Below, piece by piece: positions 6,288 to 10,658 of a stretch of DNA of 10,658 bases. Source of the DNA: Methanocellales archaeon (GTDB taxonomy: Archaea; Halobacteriota; UBA148); the NCBI GenBank assembly GCA_013415795.1, contig JAAEEL010000077.1, positions 1 through 10,658 of the forward strand, read 5' to 3'. How positions within the stretch are numbered: position 1 is the first letter of the stretch; every line of letters begins with the position of its first letter. The notes beneath the pieces were generated by a model. That model was given only the letters and a program-made list of their open reading frames with translations. It did no database searches and was not told where the DNA came from. The translations under genes were made by a program, and so were the position numbers.

Positions 6288-7572
6288 AAGGCTTTCAGAT
6301 TTAAATGATACGGAAATTGATCGGTTATTAAACAGGGAGATTGCTATTCAAAGGGCTATGGAATCCGTAAAGAACATCATAGCAGATGTGAAAGAAAAAG
6401 GCGATGCTGCCCTGATAAATTACGCCAAGGAATTTGATAAGGTTGAGATTAAAGAGTTGGAGGTTACAGAAGAGGAACGACAGGGGGCAGAAAGATATCT
6501 GGATAAAGAGCTTATTGGATATATGGAGAGGGCTTCTCTAAACATCGCAGCATTCCATGGAGAACAATTGAAAGAGGATATGTGGCTGTCAGAATTTTCA
6601 CTTGGAATTACTTTGGGTCAAAAGATTGCACCATTGGATTGTGTAGGTGCATATGTGCCCGGTGGCTTGGCATCCTATCCTTCAACAGCTCTTATGACCG
6701 TGATTCCCGCAAAGGTGGCAGGCGTGGAAGACGTTATAGTATGCACTCCACCCAAGCCAGATGGAAGCATAGATCCGCTTACACTAGTGGCCACAAACAT
6801 CGCTGGGGCAGATAAAATATATAAGGTGAGTGGAGCTCAGGCCATAGCAGCGATGGCCTATGGCACAGAGACTATCCCAAAGGTTGATAAAATCGTTGGC
6901 CCTGGAAACGTCTACGTAACCGCTGCTAAAATGCTGGTGAACAACGACGTTGAGACTGACTTTCCTGCAGGTCCCAGCGAGATCATGATACTCGCAGACC
7001 AACCTCTGAATAAAAGCTTGACAAAAAAGGCGTCAATCATTGCATCGGATATGATCGCACAGGCTGAACACGACCCTATGTCACTTTCCATCCTAATCAC
7101 CAATTCAGAAGAGCTTATGAAAGCTGTTAGCGGCGAGTTGAAAGCGCAAGTGAAAAAAGCTCAACGGAAAGACAGTGTGAAAAAAGCAATAGAAAGTAGC
7201 GCAATTCTAACCGTGAAAGACCTGGATGAGGGGATTGAATTCATAAACAAATTCGCTCCAGAGCATGTGGAACTCATGATCTCAGATCCTCTGAGCGTTT
7301 TGAAGAAGATTAAACATGCTGGCTCAATCTTCATCGGAGATTATTCTCCGGTGGCAGGAGGCGATTATGCATATGGTGCTAATCACGTTCTCCCTACAGG
7401 AGGGTATGCTAAGGTATTTTCTGGCCTGAATGTGGATCACTTCACAAAGAAGACAAGCATTCAGATGCTTAGTAAGGATGGGCTTCGTAGCATAAAAGAT
7501 GCCATAATAGCTCTTGCCAGAGCAGAGGGATTTGAAGCCCATGCAGAGTCTATCAAGAAGAGATTCGATTAA
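6277..7572 (+). CDS. hisD: Histidinol dehydrogenase
   Basis: This 431-residue zinc enzyme oxidises L-histidinol with two NAD+ to L-histidine, the last two steps of histidine synthesis. Characteristic blocks are GAYVPGGLASYPSTALM (124-140), VSGAQAIAAMAYGTE (184-198), PKVDKIVGPGNVYVTAAK (201-218), DFPAGPSE (228-235), AQAEHD (261-266), FAPEHVEL (326-333) and GGDYAYGANHVLPTGG (361-376). The expected zinc ligands Q262, H265, D363 and H422 and the catalytic pair E329-H330 are all present, so it should be active as a true HisD. Its start lies inside the pps end, with GTGATT a weak ribosome binding site. No other his gene is visible, so histidine genes appear scattered in this genome. Its place inside a CoA operon is unusual and may reflect shared expression, not shared chemistry. 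Confidence 0.96.
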   Translation: MIIKRLSDLNDTEIDRLLNREIAIQRAMESVKNIIADVKEKGDAALINYAKEFDKVEIKELEVTEEERQGAERYLDKELIGYMERASLNIAAFHGEQLKEDMWLSEFSLGITLGQKIAPLDCVGAYVPGGLASYPSTALMTVIPAKVAGVEDVIVCTPPKPDGSIDPLTLVATNIAGADKIYKVSGAQAIAAMAYGTETIPKVDKIVGPGNVYVTAAKMLVNNDVETDFPAGPSEIMILADQPLNKSLTKKASIIASDMIAQAEHDPMSLSILITNSEELMKAVSGELKAQVKKAQRKDSVKKAIESSAILTVKDLDEGIEFINKFAPEHVELMISDPLSVLKKIKHAGSIFIGDYSPVAGGDYAYGANHVLPTGGYAKVFSGLNVDHFTKKTSIQMLSKDGLRSIKDAIIALARAEGFEAHAESIKKRFD

Positions 7573-7588
7573 TCAAGGGCTGTATTAA

Positions 7589-8872
7589 ATGCTAAGAACA
7601 CATTACTCTCGAGACATAACGCCAGATGATGATGGTAAGAAGGTAGTAATGGCAGGATGGGTCCATGAAACAAGAGATCTGGGTGGAATTACATTTCTCA
7701 TTCTCAGAGATAGGGAAGGGTTAGTGCAAGTAACACTATCCAAGAAAAAGACAGATGAAAAATTGTTCAACCTGATACGTAGCATTTCCAGAGAATCCGT
7801 GGTTTTGGTATCTGGGTTGGTCAAAAGGGAGGGAAAGGCGCCCAATAACTACGAAATCATCCCTAGCTATGTCCAAGTGCTGAACAAGGCAGCTTCTCCA
7901 CTCCCATTGGACGTTACAGGAAAAGTGGGTGCAGATTTGGATACGAGATTGGATTCCAGATTCATGGACATTAGGCGGCAAAGTATAAAGGCAATATTCG
8001 TAATTCGTCATCATGTGTTAAAGACGATTCGAACTTTCTTAGATGGTAGCGGCTTTAAAGAGATAAATACGCCCAAGATAGTTGCAACAGCAACAGAGGG
8101 TGGTACAGCACTATTTCCGATTACATATTTCGAGCGAGAGGCATTTCTCAGCCAAAGTCCACAATTATATAAGCAGATCATGATGTCGGCTGGGTTGGAT
8201 AGAGTCTATGAAATCGGACCAATATTTAGAGCGGAAGAGCATGACACTACCAAACATCTAAACGAGGTTAGTTCTGTTGATATAGAGGCTTCCTTTGTTA
8301 CCCACAAAGATGTGATGTCGATTCTAGAGTTCTTAATTGAGAAAGTATATTCAAACGTGATCAAGAGTTGTAAAAATGAGCTTGAAATTCTGGGCTTGCA
8401 ACTCAGTACTCCAAAGTTACCATTCAAGAGATTGTCCTATGAAAAGGCGATAGATATTGGTGACATAGAATGGGGTGATGACTTAGATACGGCAACAGAA
8501 AAGGCAATCGGAGAAAAGATGGGTAGTCATTACTTCATAGTTGATTGGCCTACTGAGACCAAGCCATATTACACAGAACCATATGCCGATAATCCGGAAA
8601 TATGCAAGGCTTTTGACCTGATGCATCCTAGAATGGAACTCGCATCAGGATCACAGAGAATACATTCCCATGATCTGCTCCGGAGAAGAATTAAGGCACA
8701 AGGACTGAATCCAGATGGATTTGAATTTTATCTGAGAGCTTTCAAATGCGGAATGCCACCACATGCAGGATGGGGTCTTGGTCTGGAACGTTTGCTTATG
8801 ACGATGCTGAATCTCAACAATATTCGGGAAGTCATCTTGTTCCCAAGAGACAGGCATAGGCTAGCTCCATAG
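7589..8872 (+). CDS. aspS: Aspartate--tRNA(Asp/Asn) ligase, non-discriminating type
   Basis: This 427-residue class IIb synthetase is the short archaeal kind, without the large bacterial insertion domain. An OB-fold anticodon-binding domain occupies about 15-100 ([12 protein letters not shown]), then the hinge PLPLDVTGK and the catalytic core. Motif 1 surrounds [11 protein letters not shown], motif 2 is [14 protein letters not shown] (213 onward), and motif 3 is [10 protein letters not shown] (394-403). In the anticodon domain, residue 26 is His and residue 85 is Pro. In Thermococcus kodakarensis AspRS, Trp26 and Lys85 make the enzyme strict for tRNA(Asp), whereas His and Pro mark enzymes that also charge tRNA(Asn). 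I infer that Asp-tRNA(Asn) is made and then amidated by GatCAB. The gene starts 16 bases after hisD and closes the operon. No strong ribosome binding site is seen. Confidence 0.95.
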   Translation: MLRTHYSRDITPDDDGKKVVMAGWVHETRDLGGITFLILRDREGLVQVTLSKKKTDEKLFNLIRSISRESVVLVSGLVKREGKAPNNYEIIPSYVQVLNKAASPLPLDVTGKVGADLDTRLDSRFMDIRRQSIKAIFVIRHHVLKTIRTFLDGSGFKEINTPKIVATATEGGTALFPITYFEREAFLSQSPQLYKQIMMSAGLDRVYEIGPIFRAEEHDTTKHLNEVSSVDIEASFVTHKDVMSILEFLIEKVYSNVIKSCKNELEILGLQLSTPKLPFKRLSYEKAIDIGDIEWGDDLDTATEKAIGEKMGSHYFIVDWPTETKPYYTEPYADNPEICKAFDLMHPRMELASGSQRIHSHDLLRRRIKAQGLNPDGFEFYLRAFKCGMPPHAGWGLGLERLLMTMLNLNNIREVILFPRDRHRLAP

Positions 8873-9006
8873 TTTTAATGTGGAATTTTCGATTGGTGGT
8901 TTTAAAAAGATAACCGAACGAATGCCTCCCAATCACCGTATTTTAAAAAGAACAGATGCATTTGAAAACATTATAATATAATGAAAACTAAAGCCTTTTA
9001 ACATCT

Positions 9007-9036
9007 AATCAGCGACTTTGTTGATTTGATTTTTTT
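9007..9036 (+). terminator. Hairpin plus T-tract terminator after aspS
   Basis: AATCAGC and GTTGATT form a 7-base stem (one G-U pair) around the loop GACTTT, followed within 4 bases by a run of seven T. Archaeal RNA polymerase stops at T-tracts even without a hairpin, so this is a plausible end for the coaBC-to-aspS transcript, 135 bases after the aspS stop. Confidence 0.5.
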
Positions 9037-9153
9037 AGTTTCTGAGCTAGAAATGACCTCTCCAGAAGTATTTGAATGGACCCTAATCAAGAAGGAAAGG
9101 CCTCCGATAGTACTAAGAATATACTGTAAGGTAAACTACATTATAAGAACCAT

Positions 9154-9163
9154 AAAATATATA
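9154..9163 (+). promoter_or_regulatory. TATA box for smc
   Basis: AAAATATATA lies about 30-39 bases before ATG 9193. Transcription would begin near 9186-9190, giving a leader of only a few bases. That fits the absence of a ribosome binding site before the ATG. A similar element, TTAAAATATATG, occurs near 3335 upstream of coaBC. Confidence 0.5.
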
Positions 9164-9192
9164 TGCTCTTTTGGTGATTATTATATTGTGGG

Positions 9193-10658
9193 ATGGGATT
9201 AGCTTTGCATATAAAAGATATTGAACTCAGGAATTTCAAATCTTTTGGAAAAAGGGCGAAGATTTCTTTTTTCGATGATTTCACGACGATATCCGGACCC
9301 AACGGTAGCGGAAAGTCAAATATAATCGATGCTATCCTTTTCGTATTGGGTTTATCCTCTTCTAAGATGATGAGGGCTGAAAGGTTGACTGATCTCATAT
9401 ACCATGTTAATGGTAAAAATCCAGATTATGCGGAAGTTACCATCAAGTTTGACAATACCGATAGAGAATTTCCCATAGACCAAGATGTGGTCAAAGTAAA
9501 GAGACGAATTCAGCGTACTGACGCCGGTTATTACAGTAACTACTATCTTAACAACAAACCTTGCAGTCTAAGTGAGCTTCGAATACATCTCTCTAAGTCT
9601 AAGATATTCCCCGAGGGTTACAATGTCGTCGTGCAAGGAGACATTAACAAGATCATTAGGATGAGTCCCACAGAAAGGAGAAAAGTCATAGATGAGATAG
9701 CTGGGGTTGCAGAATTTGATGAGAAAAAAGAGCGATCCTTAAAAGAGTTGGAAACCGTTAGAGAGCGCATAGATCGCGCTGAGATCCTCCTCTCTGAGGT
9801 GATCTGTAGGCTAGATCAATTGGCTGAGGAAAAAGACCAGGCACTTAAATACAAAGCGCTTAGGGATGAAAAGCGTCGTTATGAGGCATTCACACTACTG
9901 TCAAAACGGGAAAGTGTTAACAGAAAGCTAAAAAAAGTTATCAAGGAGCTGAAAATCCAAAATTCAAGGAAAGACATCCTGGTAGGCGATATAACGGATA
10001 TTAGATTTAATATATCGAAGCTAGAGGAGAAGTTAGGCACTTTAAACGAACAGATCATGATGAAAGGGGAGGATGAACAGATCCGTATAAAAGAGAGTAT
10101 CATGAGCATCCAGGGTAATATCACTTTTTGCAAGAATTCCATAGAATTTTCTAAAAAAGAGATAGAAGAACTTGAGAAGGATCGAAGGAGAATATTCATC
10201 GACATAGATAAAACTCAACTAAAGATAGAGGGATTAACAGCCCAGTTAGGAGAGGAGGGTTTTCGAAAGGCAAGCTTACTTGCAGAGATAAGCGATAAAA
10301 AGGATGCATTATCCATAGTTCTGGATAAAATCGCAAAAGTTGATGCAAAATTTGCTGACACGCGTGATAGTCTCGTAGAACTCAAAAAACAGATAGAACA
10401 GAAAAGAGGCGAGAAAAACGAATTACTCAGAACAAAGGACAGATTACTCGATGATGTCCGGAGAAATTCAGCCGAGGTAAATGAGGCTGAAAGAGAAATA
10501 TCGAATGCCAAAGAGCGCATTTATAAAACTGAGAGCGATATGGGACAAATCCAAGAAGAGCTTAAAGAGCTTGATAGAGAACTCAGCAAGAAATCAGATT
10601 ACACTAGCGATCTGGAAAGTAAAAAATTCACCATAATGAAGGAACTAAGCGAAATAGA
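9193..10658 (+). CDS. smc: Chromosome segregation ATPase SMC, N-terminal part (truncated by window)
   Basis: The first 488 codons of a protein that is usually near 1,170 residues are present, and the frame is open to the right edge. SMC dimers work with kleisin partners (ScpA/ScpB) to compact and separate chromosomes on the nucleoid. The head shows IELRNFKSFG (10-19), Walker A GPNGSGKS (35-42), the Q-loop glutamine Q148 in VVVQGDINKIIRMSP, and PTERRKVIDEIAGVAEF (159-175). From about residue 180 onward the sequence is rich in Lys, Glu, Leu and Ile with heptad-like spacing, as in the first coiled-coil arm. The hinge, the signature motif and Walker B lie beyond the window. ATG 9193 gives MGLALHIKDIELRNF, and TTG 9205 is a less likely start. 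The RIHLSKSKIFPEGYNVVVQG region favours SMC over Rad50 or SbcC. Confidence 0.94.
   Translation, partial: MGLALHIKDIELRNFKSFGKRAKISFFDDFTTISGPNGSGKSNIIDAILFVLGLSSSKMMRAERLTDLIYHVNGKNPDYAEVTIKFDNTDREFPIDQDVVKVKRRIQRTDAGYYSNYYLNNKPCSLSELRIHLSKSKIFPEGYNVVVQGDINKIIRMSPTERRKVIDEIAGVAEFDEKKERSLKELETVRERIDRAEILLSEVICRLDQLAEEKDQALKYKALRDEKRRYEAFTLLSKRESVNRKLKKVIKELKIQNSRKDILVGDITDIRFNISKLEEKLGTLNEQIMMKGEDEQIRIKESIMSIQGNITFCKNSIEFSKKEIEELEKDRRRIFIDIDKTQLKIEGLTAQLGEEGFRKASLLAEISDKKDALSIVLDKIAKVDAKFADTRDSLVELKKQIEQKRGEKNELLRTKDRLLDDVRRNSAEVNEAEREISNAKERIYKTESDMGQIQEELKELDRELSKKSDYTSDLESKKFTIMKELSEI

Larger units (their letters stand above)
8873..9192. other. Intergenic region between aspS and smc
   Basis: These 320 bases hold a terminator-like hairpin (9007-9036) and a TATA box for smc (9154-9163). 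A direct repeat TTTTAAAAAGA occurs at 8900-8910 and 8941-8951. A 49-codon frame (9053-9202) runs into the smc start but has no ribosome binding site and contains the promoter, so I do not annotate it as a gene. I see nothing that looks like a tRNA or structured RNA. Confidence 0.5.

Noticed and set aside
6582..6815. 77-codon plus-strand frame inside hisD
   Set aside because: It is a shifted frame through the conserved HisD YVPGG region; the protein is Arg/Cys/Trp-rich and shows no family features.
8891..8936. GATTGG and CCAATC complementary segments after aspS
   Set aside because: The stem is 6 bases with about 35 bases between the arms and no T-tract; the hairpin at 9007-9036 is a better terminator.
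9879..10520. Two serine/phenylalanine-rich minus-strand frames (9879-10205 and 10215-10520)
   Set aside because: They are the antisense image of the Glu/Lys/Leu-rich SMC coiled coil, a common artefact.
1..10658. CRISPR array, tRNA or rRNA gene, insertion sequence, or prophage/defence island
   Set aside because: No spaced repeats, tRNA T-loop-like sequence, transposase motifs or phage structural genes were found on either strand. The neighbourhood is core metabolism, and the HD gene alone is not enough to call a defence system.

Overview
The window looks like a chromosomal segment of a mesophilic, AT-rich archaeon, most likely a euryarchaeote related to methanogens or ANME lineages. The evidence is a CoA pathway of the archaeal kind (pantoate kinase plus phosphopantothenate synthetase in place of bacterial PanC/CoaA), a short archaeal-type aspartyl-tRNA synthetase, an archaeal SMC, an iron-sulfur flavoprotein like that of Methanosarcina, TATA/BRE-like promoters, and heavy use of AGA, AGG and ATA codons. 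The exact lineage cannot be fixed from this sequence alone.

Layout. Positions 1-1029 (minus strand) carry most of an integral-membrane acyltransferase-3 protein, cut off at the left edge, with a good BRE/TATA promoter about 35-50 bases upstream. After a divergent, very AT-rich intergenic region comes an HD-superfamily phosphohydrolase (1355-2491). Its C-terminal half matches YfbR-type 5'-deoxynucleotidases. Its N-terminal half looks like a degenerate copy of the same fold. Next is an iron-sulfur flavoprotein (2694-3269).

From 3506 to 8872 five genes run as one tight operon: coaBC, pok, pps, hisD and aspS. The first three are joined by ATGA overlaps, hisD overlaps pps by 11 bases, and aspS follows after 16 bases. 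CoaBC, pantoate kinase and phosphopantothenate synthetase together carry pantoate through to 4'-phosphopantetheine. HisD performs the last two oxidations of histidine synthesis. AspRS carries His26 and Pro85, the pair associated with non-discriminating enzymes, so the organism probably makes Asn-tRNA through Asp-tRNA(Asn) and GatCAB.

Positions 8873-9192 hold a hairpin/T-tract terminator and a TATA box. They are followed by the first 488 codons of smc, which runs off the right edge.

I see no CRISPR array, tRNA, rRNA, insertion sequence or prophage, and most of the window is core metabolism. The observations most worth following up are the tandem HD / pseudo-HD protein, the placement of hisD inside a CoA operon, and the non-discriminating AspRS signature.
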